Positions 1 through 10,317 are shown, numbered from the stretch's first letter. The stretch: DNA of 64,000 bases from CAZDWZ01 sp964509425 (GCA_964509425.1 CAZDWZ010000010.1:1-64000), one strand, 5' to 3'. Translations and numbers: made by a program. Notes: a model not told the origin generated them from the letters alone.

Positions 1-2
1 AT

Positions 3-98
3 CCGTCTCCTCCTCCTCCTGCACCTGCACCATCTCCTGCTCGTTTCTCCAAGCAACTCTTGGAGAAAAAAGAGGAAAAGGATTCTGGTGCAGGATGA
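3..98 (+). CDS. C-terminal end of a proline-rich protein (truncated by window edge)
   Basis: An open frame enters from the left edge and stops with TGA at 96-98. It encodes about 31 residues: a Pro/Ala-rich stretch (PSPPPPAPAPSPAR) followed by a charged tail (KQLLEKKEEKDSGAG). The proline-rich composition resembles the linkers of the large proteins at 14106-15293 and 58962-61436, so this may be the tail of another member of that group. Only the end is present, so function cannot be judged. Confidence 0.5.
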   Translation, partial: PSPPPPAPAPSPARFSKQLLEKKEEKDSGAG

Positions 99-153
99 AG
101 ACGGAGGATTAGGAGGAGGAAAAGGAATAGGAGTTCATGCGGACTCAGAGAAT

Positions 154-1035
154 GTGAGAGACCACCTCGACTATCGATGCTCGAAGATTTTCCTCCTTTG
201 CCGTCTGAGCATTGTTCTCCTGCTGCGGGGATATACTTCAGGCGTTTCGGCTGAGACTCATTTGCCGCTTCCGATCAAGCAACAGTCTTCGGCGAAAGTC
301 TGTACCGGGTTTGACGGCGAACGACAGCGCTGGGGTCCCGTAAGGGTTGACGCTGCAAATTCTGAGGCAAATTGCCCGTCGGGCAGTGCGATAATGGCGT
401 ATGCGCTTGTGGCAAAGAGTCATAGAAGTCACGCTCCCGAATTTCCGATCGAAGGATACTGCTGCCCCTTACCAGACGGAGCATTAACTTCGGAACACAC
501 CTTTGATGAGGAGACATGCCCCGAAGGGTTTGTCGTTACAGGAGGGAAGCAAGAGCGCACCGAAAGCGAGAGCCCTCAAGGAAGAGAGAAATATCTTCTC
601 CGCTGCACCCGACTCGATTCCGTTCGGTTTCAACTTGGCTCAACTCGCCGTGGGAGGAGAATCGGTGGAGTTCGTGACACTTTCGCGGAGAACGTAAGAC
701 ATCTCCTTGGTGACACAACCGACAATGTTACCTGGAGTGAAATACCCCTCGCCCTTCGTTATGGAATACTGCGGGTCGGCCCTGCAGAGTGGGAGAGCGG
801 CGGATGCATCGGCGCCTCTTGGGGAGCGGTCCTTGTGTCAAGAAGCGGTTCGGAGTGTCGAGATCTCTCCTTTCGTGAAATTTTGTCGAAGATTAATCGA
901 AGAGAAGACCAGAGCACGAGTTCTCAATCTATACGGGTGTATCCGGAATGTGACGCGCTTTCTGCTCCCTTTGCCGCCGACGCGAGCTGTCTCAATACCA
1001 CGCCTCAAGAGGAACGAGCCGCTAATGAAAATTAA
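154..1035 (+). CDS. Secreted Cys-rich protein with a domain found in two other genes of the window
   Basis: The frame opens further upstream, but the first reasonable start before the hydrophobic segment (KIFLLCRLSIVLLL...VSA) is the GTG at 154, so the start is uncertain. After the signal-like segment the protein carries a Cys-rich domain with ordered motifs: VCTGF, CPSGSA, YCCPLP, CPEGFVVTGG, LLRCTRLD and GGCIGASWGA. The same order occurs in the proteins at 11432-12112 and in the C-terminal part of 50673-52676, so the three are paralogous. Paired cysteines and the leader suggest an envelope or extracellular location. The domain is not one I can name. The 3' end overlaps the convergent kinase gene by 14 bases. 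Confidence 0.7.
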   Translation: MRDHLDYRCSKIFLLCRLSIVLLLRGYTSGVSAETHLPLPIKQQSSAKVCTGFDGERQRWGPVRVDAANSEANCPSGSAIMAYALVAKSHRSHAPEFPIEGYCCPLPDGALTSEHTFDEETCPEGFVVTGGKQERTESESPQGREKYLLRCTRLDSVRFQLGSTRRGRRIGGVRDTFAENVRHLLGDTTDNVTWSEIPLALRYGILRVGPAEWESGGCIGASWGAVLVSRSGSECRDLSFREILSKINRREDQSTSSQSIRVYPECDALSAPFAADASCLNTTPQEERAANEN

Positions 1036-4000
1036 TCCTCCAGGTTTCGCTGCTTTGGTCCCGATTTCGGGTCACTTCCGCGCCAAGTTCCTCGAGTTCC
1101 TCCAAAGCCAATATGCATAAGCCCCTTTCTCGACGAGGCTCCTGATGCTGCGGAGAGGGATTTGAGTAGGAAAACATTATCACAAGCACGTTCGATTCTG
1201 ATTCCGCTTCAACGGTCAAATCAACACGGGAGATATTTTCGGCATCCTCATCAGTGAGTGCCGCAGAAAGAAGCGCGAACAGGGGTTCCTTGAGGGCTTC
1301 CGTCGAGCAATCCGGAACCTTCGCTGACGACCGGATCTCCCGAGCAATCACCACGGACCGGCGACTAGCGAATGCGGCGAGTTCGATCAGTAGATCATCA
1401 GCTATATCTTCCAAGTTCGCAAACCCGGACCTCTGCGCGGCAGAACCTACTTTTCCCTGGGCCTCTTGTTGAAGTCTTCCAAAAAAATAGTCGATCATTT
1501 TTCGTTCGATAGTCAGAATGGCGAGAAAGGCATTCAGGTGAGTCGAGGGTCGGTTTTCTGGATGGACCTGTCTCCCTTCTTGGATTTGCCGTGCAAGCGA
1601 CATTTTCTCCCTGAGGAGAAAGGAGAGTTCTCGGGCAAACCCAAATACTATTCCTCCTACCCTTTCTTGATCTCGGTGAGAGTCCTCTCGAACGGATCGA
1701 ACATGTTGAGTGAAAGATAGCAGGGCAGGAAACGGAATGGCGACGCACGGATCAAATGCCTTACCTCGCGAGAGTTCGTCACCGAGCGTCGAAATTCCTG
1801 ACCGTAAACTTCGAATGGTCTGTCTAAAAACTGGCGCAACAAACGAGATCAGAAATGCACAGGCGATTCCACTCATGAGTATCGTGCTGAATGCCAACAG
1901 GATCAAGTACGGCTCGGAAACCTTTCGGAATACAAGCCTTGAGATGTCTCCACCAAGGTAAAATTGCGAGAGAGATTGGGTAAGAGTCGCAGGTGCAAAT
2001 GTGAGAGAAGGGAAATTGGAAGCATGAGTTGCGGTGGTCGCCAGTTGCCGCCAGAGATGGTCAATGCTGAGAACCACCCAGGCAAGGATAAACACTCCAA
2101 TGATTGAGTAAAGGGAAACGACACGCAAAACTAGACCAAGCTCCCCCCGCAACCGTTTTGCATACGCGGCAATGAAGCCGAGAAACACTCCGAAAGCGAG
2201 TATTACTGAAGGGAGCTCCGGGCGAACGAGATTCTTCAGAAACACTGCGGCAAAGGCAAGTACAATAAGTTGTGCGAGACTGCCCAGAATATCACGTCGA
2301 GCATCGACGAATTTACTCGCACAAAGATATCCGAAGAGAAGCCAGAACACGAAGAAGGCAATCGTGTTTGGGTTGTTCTGGGGGCAAAGAATAAACGCTG
2401 ATATCCACCAGAGGTGGACAAATTGCAGTCCTCGTCGGCAATCAAAGGTCAGATCAAACATTCTCCTCAACACCACGAATGGAAACAGGATCCCCAGCAG
2501 AATGCACCAAGAGTTCTCCGGATACGCGGGAAAACTAAGAAAAAAGAAAAGAGGGAGGAGCATCTGCAACCCATCCTCAACTCCCAATCGAGCTACGCGA
2601 GACACACATCTTGACCAAAGGGTCTGTGTTGCGGGGGCAACCTGATCACCTGATTCAAGATATGCGCTGAGCACAAAGGATATGTGTGTTCCTTGATGGA
2701 GTTCACTCCGTACTTCTAGACTCGTGCCGTGAAGCTCGATAACCTTCTGGACAATTGCCAAACCGAGTCCTACTCCGGATTGATGAAAATGTTCTCCAGA
2801 TTGGCCGCGGTAGAACGCTTTGAAGACAAGCGGGAGTTCTTCTGCGGCGATCCCCGCCCCGGAGTCAGAAACAGTAATCTCAACTCCACCTTCTGTTTTC
2901 TGGGCACTGAGCTGAACAACCCCTCCATTCGATGTATACTGTAGAGCATTCTGCACGAGATTCGTCACAGCTCGTTCGAGGAGGTCTGAATTCCCAATCA
3001 CGAGTAGAGGAGCTTTCGGTAACTGTAAGGCAATCTGAATTCCTTTTTGAGCAGCTTGAGGGCCGCTCCGTGAAGCAATGCTGAGAATGAGCGGAGAAAT
3101 ATCTGTCGGACCAAGCGGAACCTGTTCTTGTGTGAGTTGAAGCAGCTCGCCCTCCGTGAACTTCGAGACATAGCGCTGCTGCGTGCAAAATCCAGTTTCA
3201 AAGGCCTGGTGGATCGCATTTTGCTCGACCTCCTCAAATTTATTCCAATCTCTTCTCAGCATCTCGGCACCGGCGCTCATCCCGACTATCGGTGCTCGGA
3301 GGTCATGAAGAAGTTCGAGGAGTACGTCTTTGCGTTTCGCGCGCAAGGATTCAAGAGCAATCACCTCCCTTCTCGACGCTTCAGAGATGAGAATGATTTC
3401 CTCGCACAGTTCGGACAATTCATCCCGAAACCAAGGTAATTTTGGAGCCGCATAAGGAGAACGTGAAGGCATCAGAAGCCGATTCACTCTGCGAAGGCGA
3501 TATCGAACATAACTCGAGAGCAAGATCGCTAAACCGCAGATCAAGAGAAAACCGGGAAGAAGAACAAAGAAGAGGTTTCGTAGCAGGGAAAACATGTTTT
3601 CCTGAATCTGAGACCCCTTCAAAAACGGAGAGGAAAGCGTGACATAGAGGTAGCCCTCGTCCGTTCCGATTCTTAGCGGAGCCACCGAGAAGAGCGCAGA
3701 ATGGTGTTGGCTTTTTGGATCCTGTGCCTTCAACGGAAGATTTGGCGCGGGGCTCAGCAAAGCTTGTCGAATTGGTTGAAGATCAATCGATCTCCGAGTT
3801 ATCGTTTCAGTCGGTGCCGTGAGGATTTCTCCCCGGGAGCTCAGCACATAGAGCCCGAGGTCGGGAAATGCGCTGCTGACCTGAGCGAGCTGTTGATTCG
3901 CTTCTTCCTGTCGAGCGTCCAACGTAGCTAAGCTGTCTGCGATGAATGTCGCGCTATCCCAACCAAGTTGCTGTCGATGTATCTCTAAGACCCGAATGGA

Positions 4001-4096
4001 GAGTGCCGCAAAAATCAGGAGTTCCAGCGCACAGAGCAGTATGGCAAAAACAGTGTACGCGACAATCGCTGAATTCGCTCGCGGCTCGCGATTCAT
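1022..4096 (-). CDS. Double sensor histidine kinase with a degenerate second kinase half
   Basis: This 1024-residue membrane protein contains two sensor-kinase modules in one chain. The first has a TM segment near 10-35, a periplasmic region, a TM segment near 172-196, and then a complete kinase: H-box LLHDLRAP with the phospho-acceptor His near 264, N-box NLVQNALQYT near 379-388, G1 DSGAGI near 411 and G2 GVGLGLAIV near 441. The second half (about 505-1024) has a cluster of TM segments, a short external loop near 680-725, another TM and a cytosolic part in which I see no H-box and no N, G1 or G2 motifs. The start ATG overlaps the stop of the response regulator (ATGA), so the two are co-translated. 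The protein at 15573-18899 has the same architecture. Confidence 0.88.
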   Translation of the reverse strand: MNREPRANSAIVAYTVFAILLCALELLIFAALSIRVLEIHRQQLGWDSATFIADSLATLDARQEEANQQLAQVSSAFPDLGLYVLSSRGEILTAPTETITRRSIDLQPIRQALLSPAPNLPLKAQDPKSQHHSALFSVAPLRIGTDEGYLYVTLSSPFLKGSQIQENMFSLLRNLFFVLLPGFLLICGLAILLSSYVRYRLRRVNRLLMPSRSPYAAPKLPWFRDELSELCEEIILISEASRREVIALESLRAKRKDVLLELLHDLRAPIVGMSAGAEMLRRDWNKFEEVEQNAIHQAFETGFCTQQRYVSKFTEGELLQLTQEQVPLGPTDISPLILSIASRSGPQAAQKGIQIALQLPKAPLLVIGNSDLLERAVTNLVQNALQYTSNGGVVQLSAQKTEGGVEITVSDSGAGIAAEELPLVFKAFYRGQSGEHFHQSGVGLGLAIVQKVIELHGTSLEVRSELHQGTHISFVLSAYLESGDQVAPATQTLWSRCVSRVARLGVEDGLQMLLPLFFFLSFPAYPENSWCILLGILFPFVVLRRMFDLTFDCRRGLQFVHLWWISAFILCPQNNPNTIAFFVFWLLFGYLCASKFVDARRDILGSLAQLIVLAFAAVFLKNLVRPELPSVILAFGVFLGFIAAYAKRLRGELGLVLRVVSLYSIIGVFILAWVVLSIDHLWRQLATTATHASNFPSLTFAPATLTQSLSQFYLGGDISRLVFRKVSEPYLILLAFSTILMSGIACAFLISFVAPVFRQTIRSLRSGISTLGDELSRGKAFDPCVAIPFPALLSFTQHVRSVREDSHRDQERVGGIVFGFARELSFLLREKMSLARQIQEGRQVHPENRPSTHLNAFLAILTIERKMIDYFFGRLQQEAQGKVGSAAQRSGFANLEDIADDLLIELAAFASRRSVVIAREIRSSAKVPDCSTEALKEPLFALLSAALTDEDAENISRVDLTVEAESESNVLVIMFSYSNPSPQHQEPRRERGLCILALEELEELGAEVTRNRDQSSETWRINFH

Positions 4097-4863
4097 CGTT
4101 CGAGTTTCGATTCCACTTGGCTATCAAGTTCTTCGAGTTCAGCAAATCGATATCCAACCCCACGAACGGTTTGAATAAACAAAGGATTTGCGGGGTCAAC
4201 TTCTATTTTTTGTCGAAGTCGTTGGATAAGCGCAGTCACGGAATCGGCATAGCCTGGAGCATCTAAATTCCAAACTGATTCCAGGAGCATCTCTCTGGAG
4301 ACGGGCTGCCCAGGGAATTCGGCGAGAAAGACGAGAACGTCAAACTCAGTGGCAGTCAAATGGATTGGTACTCCGGCTCGCGTGACCTTTCTTCGATTCA
4401 CATCAATGATCAACGATCCAAACGTAAGTACACCTGAGGATCGAGGTTCCGCACCCTGCGACGAGTCTCTCGACGATCCGAAATGGGGCTGTTCAGCGAT
4501 ACGGAGCCGGGCTCGAATTCTCGCCGCTAATTCATAGACGCTAAACGGCTTGGTTACGTAGTCATCGGCTCCGATCTCGAGTCCGATGACCTTATCGATC
4601 TCTTCTGCTCGCGTGCTCAAAATGATGATTGGAAGGATCTGATTCTCTTTCCGAATAAGCTTACAGACTTCAATTCCGCCCAATCCCTGTAACTGAAGAT
4701 CAAGAATGACAAGCGCAGCATCACCTTCACGAGCGATTCGTAACCCCTCACCTCCATCAGGGACGCTGAGCACGTTGAATCCTTCGCGTTGCAGGTGGAG
4801 GGTGATCACCTGGCAAATGCTCGGGTCGTCCTCAATGAGCAATATCGTCTTTCTCTCTTCCAT
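4093..4863 (-). CDS. OmpR/PhoB-family response regulator paired with the double kinase
   Basis: A 256-residue two-domain regulator. The receiver domain (about 6-120) has the acidic pair IEDD, the phospho-acceptor Asp near 55 in LVILDLQL and the conserved Lys near 105 in YVTKPF. A Gly/Ser-containing linker leads to a C-terminal winged-helix DNA-binding domain with LTATEFDVLVFLAEFPGQPVS and the closing VRGVGYRF typical of the family. It is the first gene of a two-gene operon and overlaps the kinase start by four bases. It presumably receives phosphate from the first, intact half of that kinase. Its targets are unknown, because no repeat motif is obvious in the 180 bases upstream. Confidence 0.93.
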   Translation of the reverse strand: MEERKTILLIEDDPSICQVITLHLQREGFNVLSVPDGGEGLRIAREGDAALVILDLQLQGLGGIEVCKLIRKENQILPIIILSTRAEEIDKVIGLEIGADDYVTKPFSVYELAARIRARLRIAEQPHFGSSRDSSQGAEPRSSGVLTFGSLIIDVNRRKVTRAGVPIHLTATEFDVLVFLAEFPGQPVSREMLLESVWNLDAPGYADSVTALIQRLRQKIEVDPANPLFIQTVRGVGYRFAELEELDSQVESKLER

Positions 4864-5045
4864 AGTAATATTTTCAACTCACATACCACCTTTGAGAGGG
4901 GCTGGAAGGTCCTATTTTTATTCGATCTATTCGAGGTGAAAGCGGCGCTCGCCTGCAAACCCTCTAAATGCCAGAAGCACAGAGCCGCGAAAAATTCATG
5001 GTGCTTTGAGACAGTTCTTCACTCCGTGTTCGAGCACCGCCGAGT

Positions 5046-6659
5046 TTACATCGGCGGTATTTGTGAAGCCTGATCGGGATTAATAGAGCTCTCGTTCGCG
5101 ACCGGCGGTGGAACATTCCGCTCATTTGTGGAGCTTGAAATGTCGTAACCAGGCAAAGGTTGCATCGGGAGACGAATGAACCACGTGGGGATTTCATAGA
5201 AGCGATAACGTGGAAGTGCATAGAGAACCGCATCCTCCACCACCGGAACTTCGCTGGCTCTTAATCCTTTGTACCAGTCACCGAGTATAAACAGATAGGG
5301 TCCAAACAAGGCGTTATTCTTCGTCGCAACTTCACCAGCTTCAATGCCAAAATAGGGATCCTCAAAGCTTCCCAATGCCTTCTCGTGTCCGACATCTCCG
5401 AGGTCAAAATCGGAAGCTGATTGATACTGACGGGCGTAATGCAAGGTCGCGGGAAAACCAGAGATGCGGCCCGCTGCGATATCGGCTGGCACGTTGTAAT
5501 AGAGCTGTCTGGCGCAGGAAAGCTGGGCTCGATAACAATGCGTGTTCGTCATCGCGCCGAGTTTCAACTTCATCTCAATCGCTTTCGCGGACTCGGTTGA
5601 ACTCTCATCGACATCTTCAGGACTTGACGGAGCGTCTTTCAGTGTTACTTCTCCGAGAAACGGGAACCAGTTTCCCCTTATTCTAAAATGCCCATTACAA
5701 ATTACCGTTGCTGCCTCGGTTTCCCAAGCATCCTGGCTCGAGCAGACATTCTGATTTGTCGGTCCTTGGATCCGGCAGACAAAATTCGTAACTGCAATTC
5801 CGGAGGAAGTGATCGCGTCATAAAGCGCAGTCTTCAGAAGCTCCAATTGTTCGTCGATGTTCGCAACTACTGTCTCAACTGGTAGAGGCACCGCTGCCCC
5901 CGAGTTACCGGCAGAGCGGTACAACGCCAAGATAGAAGGCTCTGTGTTCTCATAGAACCGCGCAAGCGGAGGTGTGAGTAGAGTATAGATGCTCTTCAAT
6001 GCGTCTACTCCATTCTCATAACATTTAGGAATTCGTAAAGATTGTCGGGCGATATCGATAGTACGCTCAATCAACTCCTCGCGAGAGATGTCGATAGTCG
6101 CCAGGATCGCCTTGGCCCTCGTGTAAGCGTTTCTTTCGAGCTGAGTCATTTGTGCTTTCCTCTCAAGCGCCAGCATGAATAGGTGCAGCTCCCGCACAAC
6201 CGCGAAGTTGGTCGATCGGTTGACCGTCAGAAGTCTCTTCAAACGTTCCTCGGCAGCGCGCCGCTCTGCGAGCGCTTCTGAATTTTTAAGAATCGCAAGT
6301 TCGCCGGCAATTATCGTGTCTAGATTTGCCGGCGTGATCCCAGCACCGCAAGGCGGCTCGACTGCCTCACCTGATTCCGTAAACGCTGTCGGAAGGGACG
6401 GCTCTGTAGGAGCTGAAGTGTCCTCTCCAGACTCTGCGTCATCAAAGAGCTCCGCTGTCGAACTACTGAGTGGCAAATTGCTCGAATCTGGTTCAGCAAA
6501 CATAAAGTCCAACGAATCGATCGACTCTCCGTAATATTCTCCCGCTTCGCTTTCGTGCTGGTTTTCTACCCCATCCGGCGCCCAAGCAAGGCTTGGCGTC
6601 GTTGAGAACGATAGACTCAAAACCAAAAGCTTCAAGATCCCCAAACAATTGGACTTCAT
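5046..6659 (-). CDS. Large secreted protein of unknown function
   Basis: The start chosen is the ATG at 6659 (MKSNCLGILKLLV), preceded by GAGAGG; an in-frame upstream start would add 11 residues. A classic signal peptide (hydrophobic 8-20, cleavage near SLAWA) is followed by an acidic Ser/Glu-rich stretch (residues 25-105), an alpha-helical charged region (about 120-230) and a C-terminal part with several cysteines (CRIQGP, QNVC, TVICNG, HCYRAQLSCARQL). It ends in a Pro/Asn/Ser-rich tail. I recognise no family. The cysteines and leader suggest an extracytoplasmic location. It is transcribed alone, in the same direction as the upstream regulator operon ends. Confidence 0.7.
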   Translation of the reverse strand: MKSNCLGILKLLVLSLSFSTTPSLAWAPDGVENQHESEAGEYYGESIDSLDFMFAEPDSSNLPLSSSTAELFDDAESGEDTSAPTEPSLPTAFTESGEAVEPPCGAGITPANLDTIIAGELAILKNSEALAERRAAEERLKRLLTVNRSTNFAVVRELHLFMLALERKAQMTQLERNAYTRAKAILATIDISREELIERTIDIARQSLRIPKCYENGVDALKSIYTLLTPPLARFYENTEPSILALYRSAGNSGAAVPLPVETVVANIDEQLELLKTALYDAITSSGIAVTNFVCRIQGPTNQNVCSSQDAWETEAATVICNGHFRIRGNWFPFLGEVTLKDAPSSPEDVDESSTESAKAIEMKLKLGAMTNTHCYRAQLSCARQLYYNVPADIAAGRISGFPATLHYARQYQSASDFDLGDVGHEKALGSFEDPYFGIEAGEVATKNNALFGPYLFILGDWYKGLRASEVPVVEDAVLYALPRYRFYEIPTWFIRLPMQPLPGYDISSSTNERNVPPPVANESSINPDQASQIPPM

Positions 6660-7098
6660 AACAAAACCTCTCTCAATCTGCTCCGCCGCCAAAATTCCGG
6701 AAGCTGCAATCTGGGAGTGTTATGAGAAGGGGCAAAATCCAAATCCGACAGAATTCCGATAGTTGTCTCTTCAAAAAAAGATGGAACTCGCGAGGTAAGC
6801 GGCGAATCCTCGGCGTCATTGCGCCAGATTGGAAGATCGGACCGTAGCTCCTAGCGGCGTAGTTTTCCTGCCAAAGGCGCGGAGTGAAGAGATGCACCAA
6901 AGCGAAGTCCTCCAGCGTCGAGATCCTTCTTCTTTCTTTCAGGATGAATCCGAATGAAGCTCTGATTTCTCTTCTGCTGTTCTATGGAGAGTAGGGAGTT
7001 AACACTCGCGCAGGAACGAGCTTGCAGCGGGAACTCAAGATTAAAAATGGACGAGAGCGTGAGGACCACGGCTCCCGTCCGCTCGGGCAATTATGTCA
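6660..7098. other. Intergenic region without a recognisable gene
   Basis: About 440 bases upstream of the secreted-protein gene. Short frames here lack ribosome binding sites and protein-like composition. I see no strong hairpin. It probably contains the promoter of the gene ending at 5046 and the terminator of the gene ending at 7099. Confidence 0.4.
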
Positions 7099-9039
7099 TC
7101 ACTGCCCGTCCAGAGCACGAAGGTAGTTTACAACGCCGTCTCGACCATGCTCTCCACGAATATTTCGACTTTCTGCTCTGACAAAAGGCTTATTATTCTG
7201 GAAATATTTGGCGGGTGAACCGACATTGCCATTCGTGTCGCCAACAACTTCCGAAGTCCAAGCTCCTGTAGTGCTGTTGTACCAGAAAAGACCCTTTACG
7301 CCGTCAATCTCAATCGAAAAATCCTTATCAGGTCCGTAAATCGGGTTGTGGCCGGATACCTTAGCAGATGCGCCGCTTGCACTGACCGAACGCTCAAGAT
7401 CAAGCGCAAATTGAAATCCCTCAGCTCGACTGCTAAATCTTTTCATCCACGCCTGTGCTCTTTCAAGTTTTTGGGGCTCCACAAGATCCCTCGACATTTG
7501 TTCATCGAGTGCCTTCAATACATTTGCGGCATGCTGATACGGCACAAACTTGTCATCGTCTTCAGCATATCCCAAACTCTTTAAGAACTCATGAGCACTT
7601 CCCTTAGAGGTTGTAGAAGTCCAGGTGACCGATCCATCTGCCTGAGTGGAAGGACGTATCGTGAGAACCTCTTCTCCCGGAAGCGTCATTTCATAGCATT
7701 GCGAATTTTGATTGATATCAAAACCAGCCTGCATGAGAAGCTGATGCCCTTTCGATGCCTCCTCAAGCTGAGCCTTTGTAAAAGCGCCCATGGTCAGCTT
7801 CATTTCAGAATTAAGCTTCACCACGCGACCTGCCTCTAGCGACACGAGTTCCGGGCTCTTAAGTATGGCATTATCCGCGTCCTTCTTGGGATCGCCGGTC
7901 AGAGAGTTGGCCGCAGCGAGGAGTGTCGTGATCTGATCGAGTCGTTGATGCCTCGGCTCTTTGTGGTGCGTAGCACTATATGGCGCATCGGGATCGCTCA
8001 CCGAAACCAATCCGATCGGTGACTTGGCGTCGGAATACGCAGTTTTCCCGGTCGTTTCCCAACGTTTTTCTACAGGATTGAAACTATACACATTCGTGCT
8101 CGTTTGCCCCCCACTCTTGGCTTGAACTCGAAAGTGAAAATCACCCATCGCGTCGCCTCCAACAAATTCCTGTGACGCTCCGGCTGCCAAGAGGAGGCTT
8201 CGCCCAGCAGCAAACGCGGGCGATCCTGCCCCCGATTGAAGGAGAGCGGTTTTATCTAAGGTAGTCTCCAGAGGCTTGGGAACTTTTAAATCCCGAAATG
8301 ACTCCATCAGAGTAACCGCTCGCTGATGCTTCTGGATCGCGCCAACGAGCTGATCGGCCTTGACGTCGATCTGCGGTAGGCTTGCAGTTTTATCTCTGGC
8401 TGGCGTCTGCAGCTTACGAGGATCAACTTGCATTTCCACCTTGCCGGCAACTTTTACCTCCAGCGGTCCACAACCTTTCTCGCAGAACAATACGTATCGT
8501 CGTTTCCCATCGCTCGTCCTCTCATAGGCGCAGTGATACTCTCCGGGCACAGTTTCATCATTTCGATTTGGATCTTTTGATAGACCAAATTCATATCCAT
8601 CCGGAGCGCTCTGAGTCCGGCTGAAATTAATCCTGACGTCCTGCTTCTCCGGAACAGTGATAACCACCGCCGCCGGATGATAACGCTGCTTTGATTGGTC
8701 ACTTACCTCCGCCAGAGTCACCGTGGAAGAACGAACAAGATGAGACTTTTGAAGAGAATCTCGGAGTTGATTTAGCTTGGTAAAGGCGTCATACATTCGC
8801 TCTCTCTCAGCTTCATCAAGCTTTCGGCCCTTACTTTTTACACCCTCTGCAACAGATCGAATTTCTGCAAACGCCTCTGTAAGTGCATTTGTGGTTTTTG
8901 AATCTGCAGATTTCTGGAGTTCCTGAACTGTTTTCTCCAAATTCTTCAGGAGTTCGCCACTTTGATCGGTCGGTTCTTGGAGTGGTAACAAATTTTTCTC
9001 ACGCGAAGTATCTCTTGCACCGGCAACTTGAGTATTCAT
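7099..9039 (-). CDS. Large unidentified protein without signal peptide, candidate effector or surface protein
   Basis: A 646-residue protein that starts MNTQVAGARDTSREKN after a GAGG five bases upstream. Residues 25-105 are charged and probably helical. A beta-rich region follows (about 110-200) with VVITVPEKQDVRINF, GEYHCAYERTSDGKRRYVLF and CEKGCGPLEVKVAG. Its layout recalls the N-terminal beta domain of the proteins at 14106-15293 and 58962-61436. The C-terminal half alternates helical and beta segments (for example YSFNPVEKRWETTGK and FWYNSTTGAWTSEVVG). No signal peptide or membrane segment is visible. I cannot assign a family; relation to the nearby modular proteins is an inference from style and a few short similarities. 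Confidence 0.65.
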   Translation of the reverse strand: MNTQVAGARDTSREKNLLPLQEPTDQSGELLKNLEKTVQELQKSADSKTTNALTEAFAEIRSVAEGVKSKGRKLDEAERERMYDAFTKLNQLRDSLQKSHLVRSSTVTLAEVSDQSKQRYHPAAVVITVPEKQDVRINFSRTQSAPDGYEFGLSKDPNRNDETVPGEYHCAYERTSDGKRRYVLFCEKGCGPLEVKVAGKVEMQVDPRKLQTPARDKTASLPQIDVKADQLVGAIQKHQRAVTLMESFRDLKVPKPLETTLDKTALLQSGAGSPAFAAGRSLLLAAGASQEFVGGDAMGDFHFRVQAKSGGQTSTNVYSFNPVEKRWETTGKTAYSDAKSPIGLVSVSDPDAPYSATHHKEPRHQRLDQITTLLAAANSLTGDPKKDADNAILKSPELVSLEAGRVVKLNSEMKLTMGAFTKAQLEEASKGHQLLMQAGFDINQNSQCYEMTLPGEEVLTIRPSTQADGSVTWTSTTSKGSAHEFLKSLGYAEDDDKFVPYQHAANVLKALDEQMSRDLVEPQKLERAQAWMKRFSSRAEGFQFALDLERSVSASGASAKVSGHNPIYGPDKDFSIEIDGVKGLFWYNSTTGAWTSEVVGDTNGNVGSPAKYFQNNKPFVRAESRNIRGEHGRDGVVNYLRALDGQ

Positions 9040-9700
9040 AAAACCTCGTCATTCGTAATCTCTGCGCCGCTTCTCACGACGCGCTCATGAAGAGGTTATC
9101 CTATCGACCACGCTCCCTGTCCGAGACACAGCTCATAGCAGGCCGACATTTGTCTCTTATTTTGCAATACCTAAAATACGTTCATGTTGGTCATTCTGGT
9201 GATTTGTCATCGCCGTGCCTGGTTCATTAGGAAGAACAAACCAGGGGAAAAGCGCATCTCAGGCCGATGGTAGGAATTCGCTCTATGGAGAATCCACTCA
9301 AGGAGACAGAGAGACGAAGGAAACCGTGAACTCGGAACGCAAGCGCAATCATATCCACGAAATCCCAGCTCCTGTAGATGAAGTTATCTTTACCAATGGA
9401 TAGTCGAGCTCCTCCGGTCTCTGTCAGTACAGGGAAAGGAATCTCAACAACATTGATGCTCGACTGCAATCGCGGCTCTCTTGTTCACCGCCTGCCGCCA
9501 CAAACAGCAGAGTCGCGGCGGAACATCAGAACGGCGAACATGGAAAATCGATCGAGCGTGAGTTCGATGAGATGCAGGAAGGGCGGACGGCAAATCAGGG
9601 CAGAGTTGAAGCAGCTGATAGGCGTCAGGAAACCCCCGAGAGCGTAGAGACAAATTCGCGGAAACTGAAAGTAAAAACTTAGAAGACAGGAAATGTCAAA
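9040..9700. other. Long intergenic region with a possible degraded gene
   Basis: No intact gene is evident in 660 bases. Between about 9400 and 9680 on the plus strand one frame reads like a protein (for example EREFDEMQEGRTANQGRVEA and then VETNSRKLKVKT before a TAG), but it has no start codon with a ribosome binding site and follows an in-frame TAG. It may be the remnant of a gene. Confidence 0.3.
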
Positions 9701-10198
9701 ATGAAAAATGACCATCACGTGATCGGAATCTTTGATAATCATCAGAAAGCGCAAAACGCTTTGGAAAGTGTTGTGAACACCGGTGTGGATGCTGAGAATC
9801 TAAGCCTTCTCGTCAGCCAGGATGGTCGGCAGCATCACTTCGAAGTGAATCCGGATAAGAGTAAGACCGCCGAAGGCGCCGGCTACGGTGCAGTGCTGGG
9901 AGGCCTAATCGGCGGGCTGGGAGCCTTGGCAGCAGGAGTGGTGTCTGTGACGGTGCCCGGCGCTATCCTTGTCAGCGGTCCTCTCGCAGTAGCACTGGCC
10001 TCTGGAGCTGCAGGAGCGGCGGTCGGAGGTTTAGCCGGTGGACTAGTCGGTGTGGGAATTCCGGCCGACGAAGTTAATTTGATTGAGACGGAGTTGGGCA
10101 AGGGAAGCATTGTCGTAGCGGTTCACTCGGTCGATAGCGACAGCGCTGATACCGCCAAGGACATTTTCGAGAAATCGGGAGCGTTGCGAGTTCATTAA
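9701..10198 (+). CDS. Glycine-zipper protein with a general-stress (YflT/DUF1269-like) N-terminus
   Basis: A 165-residue protein starting MKNDHHVIGIFDNHQKAQNALESVVNTG, after AGGAAAT eight bases upstream. The first 40 residues have the beta-alpha pattern of the heat-induced stress family (YflT or 'general stress protein 17M'), in which a cytosolic ferredoxin-like unit flanks a Gly-rich hydrophobic hairpin. Residues 60-115 are a glycine zipper of two probable membrane-inserting helices (GAVLGGLIGGLGALAAG, AAGAAVGGLAGGLVG). The C-terminus (VNLIETELGKGSIVVAVHS) returns to a beta-alpha-beta pattern. The likely role is a stress-related membrane-associated protein; this is family-level inference. 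Confidence 0.8.
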   Translation: MKNDHHVIGIFDNHQKAQNALESVVNTGVDAENLSLLVSQDGRQHHFEVNPDKSKTAEGAGYGAVLGGLIGGLGALAAGVVSVTVPGAILVSGPLAVALASGAAGAAVGGLAGGLVGVGIPADEVNLIETELGKGSIVVAVHSVDSDSADTAKDIFEKSGALRVH

Positions 10199-10317
10199 CT
10201 TTCACCCGGGGACGGAATTAGAGTCCAGAGACCCTAATTCCGTCCGTGCTTCTCCGTGCGGATGCAGACAATAGAAAACCGCCAGTCTCGGTTTGACTTC
10301 TTACAGCTTCACCTTTT